Source of the DNA: Sinorhizobium sp. B11
GTDB lineage: Bacteria > Pseudomonadota > Alphaproteobacteria > Rhizobiales > Rhizobiaceae
Direction: 5' to 3'
Length of the DNA: 64,000 nucleotides
Assembly: GCA_039725955.1 (NCBI GenBank)
Contig: CP091034.1
Coordinates: 310,001-374,000 of the forward strand
Shown: positions 45,744-53,513 of the stretch, piece after piece
Position numbering within the stretch: position 1 is the stretch's first letter
Layout: every line of letters begins with the position of its first letter
Notes under the pieces: model-generated
What the model saw: only the letters and a program-made list of their open reading frames with translations
Told to the model about the DNA's origin: nothing
The model's database searches: none
Program-made: the position numbers and the translations under genes

Positions 45744-46214
45744 ATGCACAATCCCTTCCAAGCAGGATCGACGAGCTGGAAAATCCGACCGAACCGTCCC
45801 GAAGATGCGATGCAGCTCGCTGAGATCTACCTCTCCGTCCGACGCCGAACCTTCACATGGGTGGACCCCGGCAAATTTCATCGGGAGGATTTTGCCGCCC
45901 ATACCAACGGCGAAATGATCTCCGTCTGCGAGGGACCCGCTGGGAAGATAGCTGGCTTCATATCGATCTGGGCGGCGGATGATTTTATCCACATGCTCTA
46001 CATCCTGCCCGAATTCCAGGGCAAAGGCGCGGGAACTGCCTTGCTGCAATCGCTTCCTGCCTGGCCCGAGCACAGGTATCGGCTGAAATGCCTGGTCAAC
46101 AACAGCAGGGCCAAAGCCTTCTATCTGGCGCATGGCTTTCAGGTCACCGGCAGGGGCGCCTCGACGGAAGGCGACTATGAAGAACTGAGTTTCATTCCCG
46201 CCACGACGGGATAG
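45744..46214 (+). CDS. GNAT-family N-acetyltransferase
   Basis: A 156-residue acetyltransferase. The acetyl-CoA loop is in HMLYILPEFQGKGAGTALLQ, and KCLVNNSRAKAFYLAHGF is the usual motif B/C. The substrate is unknown. It starts 5 bases after the CoxG-like gene and is probably cotranscribed with it. It ends 6 bases from the stop of the convergent lapA gene, without a terminator between them. Confidence 0.85.
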   Translation: MHNPFQAGSTSWKIRPNRPEDAMQLAEIYLSVRRRTFTWVDPGKFHREDFAAHTNGEMISVCEGPAGKIAGFISIWAADDFIHMLYILPEFQGKGAGTALLQSLPAWPEHRYRLKCLVNNSRAKAFYLAHGFQVTGRGASTEGDYEELSFIPATTG

Positions 46215-46220
46215 CTGCAA

Positions 46221-46553
46221 TCACCGCGAGGGTAACTGTCCGGCGATTTCCTCCGCCCGTGTTTTGTGGCGGCCAGCTTCGCCTTGCCAGCGGATTGCTT
46301 CCTTGGCTTCGACGCGTGCGCGCTTGCGATGTTTGCCCTGATTGAACCAGGTCGCAGCAGAACCCACCAGCATGCCAATGATGAAGGCGATCAGCAGGAA
46401 GACGAAGAAAGGCGCGGCGAGGGAAAGAACCTGATCTTCCGGGCGAAACGGATTGAAGGCAAGCGTCACATTCTGTCGGTTGGCGACGCAGAAGATGATC
46501 AGGATGACGCCGAGTGGCAGCAAAATCAAAAGGTTGATGATCTTCTTGGTCAT
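46221..46553 (-). CDS. lapA: LapA-domain membrane protein (DUF1049)
   Basis: A 110-residue inner-membrane protein with two hydrophobic helices (IINLLILLPLGVILIIFCVA and FFVFLLIAFIIGMLVGSAA) and a basic cytoplasmic tail (HRKRARVEAKEAIRWQGEAG). The family's LapA partner of LapB affects LPS level control in E. coli. It ends a minus-strand group with ihfB and sppA, the same order found in many proteobacteria. LapB is not in the window. Confidence 0.82.
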   Translation of the reverse strand: MTKKIINLLILLPLGVILIIFCVANRQNVTLAFNPFRPEDQVLSLAAPFFVFLLIAFIIGMLVGSAATWFNQGKHRKRARVEAKEAIRWQGEAGRHKTRAEEIAGQLPSR

Positions 46554-46653
46554 ATGGTTCTCCGCGCCGGTCTTCCAAAGGCAAGCTTCATGGACGCCAG
46601 AATAGAAGGGCGGCGGCGAAGTTCAAGTGTGGCTTGATGCGCGATGCCGAGGA

Positions 46654-46953
46654 TCAATCCTCTTCGTCGGCCTGTCCGGGGTTCAGGCGCTCGCGCAGTT
46701 CCTTGCCGGTCTTGAAGAAGGGGACCCACTTCTCTTCGACGAATACCGTATCGCCGGTGCGCGGGTTGCGGCCGGAGCGGGATGGGCGGTTCTTGACGGA
46801 AAATGCGCCGAAGCCGCGCAGTTCGACGCGGTTGCCGGCAGCAAGCGCATCCGTGATCTCGTCGAGGACCGCATTGACGATATTTTCAACATCGCGGTGG
46901 TAGAGATGCGGATTGCGTGCCGCAACGATCTGCACCAGTTCGGACTTGATCAC
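46654..46953 (-). CDS. ihfB: Integration host factor, beta subunit
   Basis: DNA-bending protein that pairs with IhfA. The 99-residue product starts [20 protein letters not shown] and has the DNA-binding arm with [19 protein letters not shown], the HU/IHF signature with an intercalating Pro region. Length is typical. It lies between sppA and lapA. IHF often assists sigma-54 promoters; rpoN is a few kilobases away. Confidence 0.95.
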   Translation of the reverse strand: MIKSELVQIVAARNPHLYHRDVENIVNAVLDEITDALAAGNRVELRGFGAFSVKNRPSRSGRNPRTGDTVFVEEKWVPFFKTGKELRERLNPGQADEED

Positions 46954-46983
46954 GATTGCCCCCTTAAATTATTGATTTCTTAT

Positions 46984-47934
46984 TCAATCCTGGCCAACCT
47001 GCCAAACTGAAAGCAGCCCGTCAAGGAGCAACTTTGGGGGTAGGATGCTGTTCATATCCTGACCTTTGACCAGATCACCATAACCAAAGATCGTAATCAA
47101 TCGCGAAACAGCTCCAGCGAGCAAAAAGGGCGTGTTGCTCTTCTTGTCCCAGTCGACGACCGGGAGCTTGTCGCTAACGTTTCGGGAGGTCAGATAGGCC
47201 TTGATTTCCGCTTCTCCACCGACGGCGTCGATGAGCTTCACCTTGAGCGCCTGGCGGCCCGTATAGATCGTGCCGTCGGCCAGTTTGAGCACCTCGTCAT
47301 GCGGCAATTTGCGCCTGTCGGCAACAAGGTTGACGAACCAGTCGTAGCTGTCGAGAACCATGTTGCGGATCATGGCCTTGGCTTCTTCACTCGTGTCGTG
47401 GAACGGCGACGGCTCGGCCTTGAGCGGCGAAGATTTGATCTCCTGCAGCGAGACGCCGAGCTTGTCGAGCAGTGGCTGGATCTGCGGGTACTGGAAGATG
47501 ACACCGATCGAGCCGGTGATCGAGCTTTCGCCGGCGATGATCGTATCGCCGGCCGTTGCAATCATGTAGCCGGCGGAAGCTGCGAGCGTCCTGACGTCGG
47601 AGACGACGGGCTTCTTCTCCGCAATCGCCCGGATCGCCTTGAAGATCTTTTCGCCGCCATAGGTCGTGCCGCCGGGCGAGGAGATCGAGACCACGACTGC
47701 CTTGACTTGATCGTTGTCCTTGATCTTTTTCAGTCGCTCGAGCAGTTCGTCATCATCGGTGATGAGGCCGGAGATCGTCACATGGGCGATATGCGGCCGC
47801 GCCGTGCTGCTTTCGCTGAAGGCAAAATTATAAAGCGCGAAGCCCAGCGCAACGAGCAGCACGACCGCAGCAAGGCGCCAGAAACCAAGCCTGCGGCGGA
47901 GCAGCCGGCGGTCTGCGATGATCGAGCTGTCCAT
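46984..47934 (-). CDS. sppA: Signal peptide peptidase SppA, 36-kDa type
   Basis: Membrane-bound S49 serine peptidase that degrades cleaved signal peptides. The 316-residue protein has one N-terminal helix (LGFWRLAAVVLLVALGFALY) and the S49 domain with ISSPGGTTYGGEKIFKAI, TLAASAGYMIATAGD (the nucleophile Ser) and ESSITGSIGVIFQY; the catalytic Lys lies in ALKVKLIDAVGGEAE. It is the short single-domain form. It heads the group with ihfB and lapA and is divergent from lptC. Confidence 0.93.
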   Translation of the reverse strand: MDSSIIADRRLLRRRLGFWRLAAVVLLVALGFALYNFAFSESSTARPHIAHVTISGLITDDDELLERLKKIKDNDQVKAVVVSISSPGGTTYGGEKIFKAIRAIAEKKPVVSDVRTLAASAGYMIATAGDTIIAGESSITGSIGVIFQYPQIQPLLDKLGVSLQEIKSSPLKAEPSPFHDTSEEAKAMIRNMVLDSYDWFVNLVADRRKLPHDEVLKLADGTIYTGRQALKVKLIDAVGGEAEIKAYLTSRNVSDKLPVVDWDKKSNTPFLLAGAVSRLITIFGYGDLVKGQDMNSILPPKLLLDGLLSVWQVGQD

Positions 47935-48154
47935 TCCAACCTCCAGAAACGAAACCCAACAGCGGTTTCCGCCGCTGGGAAATAAGGCGCAAGCTCCTTC
48001 GAGAAAATGCCCGGAAACCTGCTATTTTCGGTTTAGTTGCTTGTTGCAGAAAAAAATCCATATTGGCAAGCCAATGTAATAATGCGAAACGAACTGTGAT
48101 TGGCGCCCGGTATTGCTATATAAGCGGCACGATCATCACACACGGACCAGGCAT

Positions 48155-48820
48155 ATGCTCGATACCCTCAGGAATAACGGGAAGCCCGCATACGCAGGGC
48201 CAAAGGACAGCGCCTATGGCGTTGCCCGGTTTCATTCCGTACGTGTCCGCCGCCTGAAATTTTTGCTCCCGGTCGCAGCTCTCGTCGTTTCCCTCACCTT
48301 CATTGCCGTCTCTGTGATCCGCACTTACCTGCCTGAAACCATCAAGATCGAGGGCGCCAAGATCGAGAACGGCAAAGTCGTGATGGAAAAGCCGGCCATT
48401 GCCGGTCGTAACTCCGACGGCATCAATTATTCGATGCTGGCCGAACGCGCGCTGCAGGATATTCGCAATCCCGACTTCATCACGCTGGAGACAATCAAGG
48501 CGGCCGTGCCGATGAATGACGGCCTGATGGCTCGCGTGACGGCGGCGACCGCGGATTTCAACCGCGCCACCGACAACCTGCATATGACCGCACCGTTCAC
48601 CCTTGTCCTGAGCAGCGGTCTCGTTGCGAATTTTCAGTCCGCCCACCTTGATATCAAGGGCGGAAACTTGACGACCGACGATCCCGTCAGAATTACCAAG
48701 GACAACGCTTCGATTGTTGCGCAGACCCTCAATATAACCGATAAGGGGCGCGTGATCACATTCGAGGGGAATGTTCGCATGAATGTTGAATCATCCGCTA
48801 TCCACAAACAGGGTACCTAA
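48155..48820 (+). CDS. lptC: LPS export ABC transporter periplasmic protein LptC
   Basis: Membrane-anchored component that hands LPS from LptB2FG to LptA. The 221-residue product has one N-terminal anchor (LKFLLPVAALVVSLTFIAVS) and a beta-jellyroll with GDVR-like repeats near DNASIVAQTLNITDKGRVIT. ATG 48155 (MLDTLRNNGK) is preferred to an upstream in-frame ATG at 48113. It opens the conserved lptC-lptA-lptB-rpoN-hpf-ptsN block, 13 bases before lptA. Confidence 0.9.
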   Translation: MLDTLRNNGKPAYAGPKDSAYGVARFHSVRVRRLKFLLPVAALVVSLTFIAVSVIRTYLPETIKIEGAKIENGKVVMEKPAIAGRNSDGINYSMLAERALQDIRNPDFITLETIKAAVPMNDGLMARVTAATADFNRATDNLHMTAPFTLVLSSGLVANFQSAHLDIKGGNLTTDDPVRITKDNASIVAQTLNITDKGRVITFEGNVRMNVESSAIHKQGT

Positions 48821-48833
48821 AGAGCCGGGTCAC

Positions 48834-49475
48834 ATGACTAAAGATTGTCGCATTTCAACTTGCAAGACTGGCGTAGCTTTCATCACTGGCGCGCTTGCCT
48901 TCGTTCTGTCGGTCGCGGGGGCGGCCGCTCAGTCGACGACGATGCCTGGCATGAAGCTTTCAAGCGATCAGCCGATCCAGATCGAAAGCAACAAGCTGGA
49001 AATCCATGATCAGGAACACACGGCGCTCTTCACCGGTGACGTCAAGGTCGTTCAGGGTACGACGACCCTGCAGGCCGGCAAAATGACCGTCTATTACAAG
49101 GACAAGGCAAAGCAGCCCCAGGCAGGCGGCGCAGCAGCACCTGCAGCCCAGCCGGCGCAGGCAGCCGCTGAGCAGTCCAATTCCCTTGCCTCGGGCAGCG
49201 CAGACATCGACAAGATCCTGGTGACCGACAAGGTCTACCTCACCTCGGGGACGCAGACGGCGACAGCCGACGATGGCAATTTCGATATGACCTCGCAGGT
49301 CTTCATCCTCACCGGCAAGAAGGTCGTGCTGACGGATGGCCCGAACGTTTTTACCGGTTGCCAGCTCACCGTTCACATGACGACAGGCCAGGCAGAGCTT
49401 GAAAGCTGTGGCGGCCGTGTCCAAATTCAGCTCGATCCGAAATCGCAGCCGAGCCAGCAGCCAAAGCAGAACTGA
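48834..49475 (+). CDS. lptA: LPS transport periplasmic protein LptA (OstA-like)
   Basis: Forms the LPS-bridging filament across the periplasm. The 213-residue precursor has a signal peptide (FITGALAFVLSVAGAAAQ, cleavage after AAA-Q) and the OstA-like domain with QIESNKLEIHDQEHTALFTG. A Gln/Ala/Pro-rich insert (AGGAAAPAAQPAQAAAEQ) near residue 100 interrupts the domain, typical for rhizobia. It ends with KSQPSQQPKQN. ATG 48834 gives a proper signal peptide; an earlier ATG at 48783 overlaps lptC. Confidence 0.92.
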   Translation: MTKDCRISTCKTGVAFITGALAFVLSVAGAAAQSTTMPGMKLSSDQPIQIESNKLEIHDQEHTALFTGDVKVVQGTTTLQAGKMTVYYKDKAKQPQAGGAAAPAAQPAQAAAEQSNSLASGSADIDKILVTDKVYLTSGTQTATADDGNFDMTSQVFILTGKKVVLTDGPNVFTGCQLTVHMTTGQAELESCGGRVQIQLDPKSQPSQQPKQN

Positions 49476-49490
49476 GAGTCGGCCTTTCAC

Positions 49491-50294
49491 GTGAAGCTAT
49501 TCTCCTTATCCACCAAGTCCGGCAGAGCTGCGACGGAAGCCGCAGCTGCTCCCGTCGATAAGGCCCGTTATCAGGGAACGCTGATTGCACGCGGTCTAAC
49601 CAAGACCTATGCGACGCGGCGTGTCGTCAACGGCGTCTCGCTGGTCGTGCGACGCGGCGAGGCCGTGGGCCTGCTAGGCCCGAACGGCGCCGGCAAGACC
49701 ACCTGTTTCTACATGATCACCGGTCTTGTGCCGGTTGACGAGGGAACGATTGAAATCGACGGCAATGACGTGACGACGATGCCGATGTACCGTCGCTCCC
49801 GCCTCGGCGTCGGCTACCTGCCGCAGGAAGCCTCGATTTTTCGTGGACTGACGGTGGAGGAGAATATCCGAGCCGTTCTCGAGGTGCATGAAAAAGACAA
49901 GGCGGCGCGCGAGCGCAAGCTCGACGAACTGCTTGAGGAATTTCACATCGCGAAGCTCCGCAAGAGTGCCGCCGTGGCACTCTCGGGCGGTGAGCGCCGA
50001 CGCCTGGAAATCGCCCGCGCGCTTGCGACCGACCCGACCTTCATGCTGCTCGACGAGCCCTTTGCCGGTGTCGACCCGATCTCGGTTGCCGATATTCAGA
50101 ACCTCGTGCATCATTTGACGGCACGCGGCATCGGTGTCTTGATCACCGACCACAATGTGCGCGAGACGCTGGGATTGATCGACCGGGCCTATATCATCCA
50201 TGCAGGCGAAGTGCTGACCCACGGGCGCGCAAACGATATCGTCAACAATCCCGAAGTGCGCCGGCTTTATTTGGGCGACAATTTCAGTCTCTGA
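49491..50294 (+). CDS. lptB: LPS export ABC transporter ATP-binding protein LptB
   Basis: Cytoplasmic ATPase that powers LPS extraction. The 267-residue protein has Walker A GPNGAGKTTCFYMITG, the Q-loop GYLPQEASIFRGLTVEENIR typical of LptB, signature LSGGERRRLEIARAL and Walker B MLLDEPFAGVD. A 27-residue N-terminal extension precedes the usual start. The start codon is GTG at 49491. It lies between lptA and rpoN, an order conserved across proteobacteria. Confidence 0.96.
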   Translation: MKLFSLSTKSGRAATEAAAAPVDKARYQGTLIARGLTKTYATRRVVNGVSLVVRRGEAVGLLGPNGAGKTTCFYMITGLVPVDEGTIEIDGNDVTTMPMYRRSRLGVGYLPQEASIFRGLTVEENIRAVLEVHEKDKAARERKLDELLEEFHIAKLRKSAAVALSGGERRRLEIARALATDPTFMLLDEPFAGVDPISVADIQNLVHHLTARGIGVLITDHNVRETLGLIDRAYIIHAGEVLTHGRANDIVNNPEVRRLYLGDNFSL

Positions 50295-50450
50295 ACCAGT
50301 CCTGGACGACAGAAAATTATCGTTGCGGCATAGGTTCCGCTTGACCAAATAGGATAAAAAAGCAATTTTTGGGCCAACTCGGATTTCCGTGGCCTGAAGC
50401 CTTGATCGGACGCGGTTTCCAGGAGGAGTCGAGGGAGTTTAGCGTCCGCC

Positions 50451-52004
50451 ATGGCCCTGTCTGCAAACCTTTTTCTAAGACAGAACCAGTCCCTGGTGAT
50501 GACACCGCAACTGATGCAATCCATCCAGTTGCTGCAGATGACGCATGTCGAACTCACCCAGTTCATCGCTCAGGAAGTGGAGAAGAATCCACTGCTCGAA
50601 ATCCCGTCGAGCGATGGCGATGGCGACGCCGGCGAACGTGGTGAGGCCGCGGACGAACCATACTCCCAGCAGACAGAGGACGCGGGCGACGGCGATTATG
50701 AGGCCCGTGGCGAAACGCTGTCCGGCGACTGGTACGACAACGGCAGCCCAAGCCGGCTGAGTGACGAGCTGGACGCCAATTACAGCAATGTTTTCCCCGA
50801 TGATGGGGCGCCGCAGCGTCTCGACGCACCGGAACTCGTCAGCCAGTGGAAATCGATGCCGGGCAGCGCCGAAGGTGCTGACAATTATGATCTCGATGAT
50901 TTCGTTGCCGGCCAGGTCTCGTTGCGCGATCATCTTGCTCAGCAGATACCCTTCATATTGCCCGATATGGCCGATCGCCTGATTGCCCAGAACCTGGTCG
51001 ATCAGCTCGACGATGCCGGCTACTTGCAGGCAGATGTCGCCGAAGCCGGTGAGCGTCTCGGTACAGATGCAGAAGATATCGAGCGCGTGCTCGCAGCGTT
51101 GCAGACGCTCGATCCGCCCGGCGTCTTTGCCCGTACCCTTGCCGAATGCCTGGCTATTCAACTGCGCCAGAAGGATCGTTTCGACCCTGCCATGCAGGCA
51201 CTGGTCGAAAATCTCGAATTGCTTGCACGGCGTGACTTCGTCAGCCTGAAGCGCCTCTGCGGCGTCGATGAGGAAGACTTGCTCGACATGCTCGCCGAAA
51301 TCCGCCAGCTCAATCCGAAACCCGGCAGCGGGTTCGAGGCCGGCGTTTCAGAGGCCATCACGCCCGACGTCGTGGTCCGCCCTTCGTCGGACGGCGCCTG
51401 GCTGGTCGAACTCAATCCGGATACGCTCCCGCGGGTCCTCGTCAACCAGTCCTATTTTTCGCACATTACGAAGAACGGAGAGGATTACGCCTTCCTCTCC
51501 GAATGTCTTCAGAGCGCCAACTGGCTGACGCGCAGTCTGGATCAGCGCGCCAAGACCATCATGAAGGTGGCAAGCGAGATCGTACGCCAGCAGGATGCCT
51601 TTCTCGTACATGGCGTCGATCATCTGCGGCCGCTGAACCTCAAGACGGTTGCCGAAGCGATCAAGATGCATGAATCGACGGTCAGCCGCGTCACCTCGAA
51701 TAAATATATGCTGACGCCGCGCGGTCTTTTCGAACTCAAATATTTCTTCACGGTTTCGATCAGCGCCGTCGCGGGCGGGGACAGCCATTCGGCTGAGGCG
51801 GTTCGCCACAAGATCCGCACGCTGATCATGCAGGAAAGCCCCGACGCGGTGCTCTCCGACGACGACATCGTCGATATGCTCAAGAAAGGCGGTATCGATC
51901 TTGCGCGTCGAACGGTGGCCAAATACCGGGAGGCGATGAACATTGCCTCTTCGGTCCAGCGCCGCAGGGAAAAGCGTGCACTAGCCAAGGTCGCCGGCTT
52001 CTGA
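50451..52004 (+). CDS. rpoN: RNA polymerase sigma-54 factor
   Basis: Sigma factor for nitrogen-assimilation and other activator-dependent promoters. The 517-residue protein has the Gln-rich region I (LVMTPQLMQSIQLLQMTHVE), an acidic region II (EPYSQQTEDAGDGD), and the C-terminal DNA-binding domain with the RpoN box ARRTVAKYRE. VAEAIKMHESTVSRVTSNKY is the helix-turn-helix for the -12 element. It follows lptB by 156 bases and is followed by a 324-base gap before hpf. GlnD and PtsN genes in the window link to the same nitrogen network. Confidence 0.97.
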   Translation: MALSANLFLRQNQSLVMTPQLMQSIQLLQMTHVELTQFIAQEVEKNPLLEIPSSDGDGDAGERGEAADEPYSQQTEDAGDGDYEARGETLSGDWYDNGSPSRLSDELDANYSNVFPDDGAPQRLDAPELVSQWKSMPGSAEGADNYDLDDFVAGQVSLRDHLAQQIPFILPDMADRLIAQNLVDQLDDAGYLQADVAEAGERLGTDAEDIERVLAALQTLDPPGVFARTLAECLAIQLRQKDRFDPAMQALVENLELLARRDFVSLKRLCGVDEEDLLDMLAEIRQLNPKPGSGFEAGVSEAITPDVVVRPSSDGAWLVELNPDTLPRVLVNQSYFSHITKNGEDYAFLSECLQSANWLTRSLDQRAKTIMKVASEIVRQQDAFLVHGVDHLRPLNLKTVAEAIKMHESTVSRVTSNKYMLTPRGLFELKYFFTVSISAVAGGDSHSAEAVRHKIRTLIMQESPDAVLSDDDIVDMLKKGGIDLARRTVAKYREAMNIASSVQRRREKRALAKVAGF

Positions 52005-52328
52005 GTTGCAACGCAAGGGCGAGCAAACGCTCGTCGTTACGAACCGCAGATCGCGGATGCCTCCCCATTTCATGGGATTTTCACTGCACGTTTTCCGCGT
52101 ATACTAGGCCTCGCTGTGCCGGGCTATTGACTTTCCGGGAGCCTGTCGCTAGAAGCCCGCCGCAATCGGAGCAGCGAAGGGCATCCGGGCATTATCCCCA
52201 TCATCCTTACGGCACCAGGGACACGCAGACTTGAGCCTCATCTTGCTTGAGATTGCGCGAAGTGCTTGGATGAGCTTGAGGCTTGGCGTAAACTGATACT
52301 CGCAAACTACCATAAGAAGGGAAACTCC
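52005..52328 (+). other. Non-coding gap between rpoN and hpf
   Basis: No gene is evident. It contains a hairpin CGAGC-AAA(C)-GCTCG just after rpoN, a TATACT motif near 52100, the promoter at 52127-52155, and a leader of about 165 bases. In that leader CTTGAG is repeated three times (52229-52234, 52244-52249, 52274-52279), and AGCCTCA (52233-52239) can pair with TGAGGCT (52276-52282). Confidence 0.5.
52127..52155 (+). promoter_or_regulatory. Candidate promoter of hpf
   Basis: TTGACT (52127-52132) and TAGAAG (52150-52155) are 17 bases apart. The -35 box matches well and the -10 box moderately. No sigma-54 type GG-N10-GC element was convincing. Confidence 0.4.
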
Positions 52329-52904
52329 ATGAGTGTGCGTGTATCCGGTAAACATATGGAAATTGGTGACTCCTTCCGTCAAAAGATCGAGGACCAAATT
52401 GGTGTGGCCGTCACGAAATACTTCGACGGGGGATATTCCGGGCAGGTGATCGTGGAAAAATCGAACTCTCGGTTTTCCGCCGATTGCAAGCTTCATCTCG
52501 ACAGCGGCGTCGTGCTGCATGCGGCAGGTGAGGCGATGGACCCGCAGATTGCCTTTGATGCGGCATCCGAGCGTATCGAGAAGCGCCTGCGCCGCTACAA
52601 GCGAAAGCTCAAGGATCACCACGCTGGTAATCACCTGAACGGTTTCGCGGAAGTCGCCTACACCGTCATGGACGCGGTTCCCGATCACGAAGACGAGGTC
52701 CCGGACGATTTCGCTCCGGCCATCGTCGCTGAAAGCACCAAGCAGCTCAAGACGATGTCTGTCGCAACCGCCGTCATGGCACTCGACATGACCGATGAGC
52801 CACTTCTCCTGTTCCGCAGCCCCGGCAAGGAACAGCTCAACATCGTTTACCGTCGTCACGACGGAAATATTGGCTGGATCGATTCAGCCAATATCAAAAG
52901 CTGA
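52329..52904 (+). CDS. hpf: Ribosome hibernation promoting factor, long form
   Basis: Dimerises ribosomes to inactive 100S particles in stationary phase. The 191-residue protein has the S30AE N-terminal domain (MSVRVSGKHMEIGDSFRQKI, HLDSGVVLHAAGEAMDP), a linker and the C-terminal dimerisation domain (MDEPLLLFRSP-like segment DMTDEPLLLFRSPGKEQLNI). The long form is usual where no separate RMF/YfiA pair exists. ATG 52329 follows AAGGGAAA. In proteobacteria the gene sits between rpoN and ptsN. Confidence 0.95.
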   Translation: MSVRVSGKHMEIGDSFRQKIEDQIGVAVTKYFDGGYSGQVIVEKSNSRFSADCKLHLDSGVVLHAAGEAMDPQIAFDAASERIEKRLRRYKRKLKDHHAGNHLNGFAEVAYTVMDAVPDHEDEVPDDFAPAIVAESTKQLKTMSVATAVMALDMTDEPLLLFRSPGKEQLNIVYRRHDGNIGWIDSANIKS

Positions 52905-52976
52905 GATCCGGACGAAGGAGCGATGCGATGTACCGCTCCTTCGGACGCGTGATCTCGGTGACAGAAGGAAAAAGAA

Positions 52977-53441
52977 ATGGCATTGGCAGATTTGCTGCAC
53001 CAGGATGCGATCATTCCCGCCCTCAGGGTAAATTCCAAGAAACAGTTGCTTCAGGAATTGGCAGCAAAAGCCTCCAGGACCACGGGGCTTTCCGAGCGGG
53101 AAATCTTCGATGTGATCCTGCAGCGTGAACGCCTGGGCTCGACCGGTGTCGGCAACGGCATCGCCATTCCCCACGGCAAGCTCGTCAATATCCACTCCAT
53201 CGTCGGTATTTTCGCTCGGTTGGAACAGCCCGTTGATTTCGAAGCGCTGGATGACCAGCCGGTCGATCTGGTGTTTCTGCTTCTGGCGCCGGAAGGCGCC
53301 GGCGCTGATCACCTTAAGGCGCTTTCACGCATCGCCCGCGTCCTGCGCGACCACGATCTGGTCGCCAAGCTGCGCGCGACCGATTCCGCTTCGGCGATTT
53401 ATGCCTTCCTCAATGAAGAGCAGACGTCGAACGCTGCCTGA
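52977..53441 (+). CDS. ptsN: PTS-Ntr IIA component PtsN (EIIA-Ntr)
   Basis: Phosphoacceptor of the nitrogen-related phosphotransferase system; it regulates potassium transport and other targets. The 154-residue protein is a single EIIA domain with the phosphorylated His66 in GIAIPHGKL. LGSTGVGNG and AALDHLKAL-like segments (GADHLKALSRIARVLR) complete the fold. It lies 72 bases after hpf. The genes for EI-Ntr and NPr are not in this window. Confidence 0.95.
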   Translation: MALADLLHQDAIIPALRVNSKKQLLQELAAKASRTTGLSEREIFDVILQRERLGSTGVGNGIAIPHGKLVNIHSIVGIFARLEQPVDFEALDDQPVDLVFLLLAPEGAGADHLKALSRIARVLRDHDLVAKLRATDSASAIYAFLNEEQTSNAA

Positions 53442-53466
53442 CGCCTGACTGTCCGTCCGAATGCAA

Positions 53467-53494
53467 AAAGGCGCCTGATCGATCAGGCGCCTTT
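53467..53494. terminator. 28-base perfect palindrome between ptsN and a chemoreceptor gene
   Basis: AAAGGCGCCTGATC is followed at once by its reverse complement. On the minus strand it runs into TTTTTGCAT, and on the plus strand into TTTCC, so it is probably a bidirectional terminator for the convergent ptsN and chemoreceptor genes. Confidence 0.85.
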
Positions 53495-53513
53495 CCTGTT
53501 CGGCGATAAGCAA

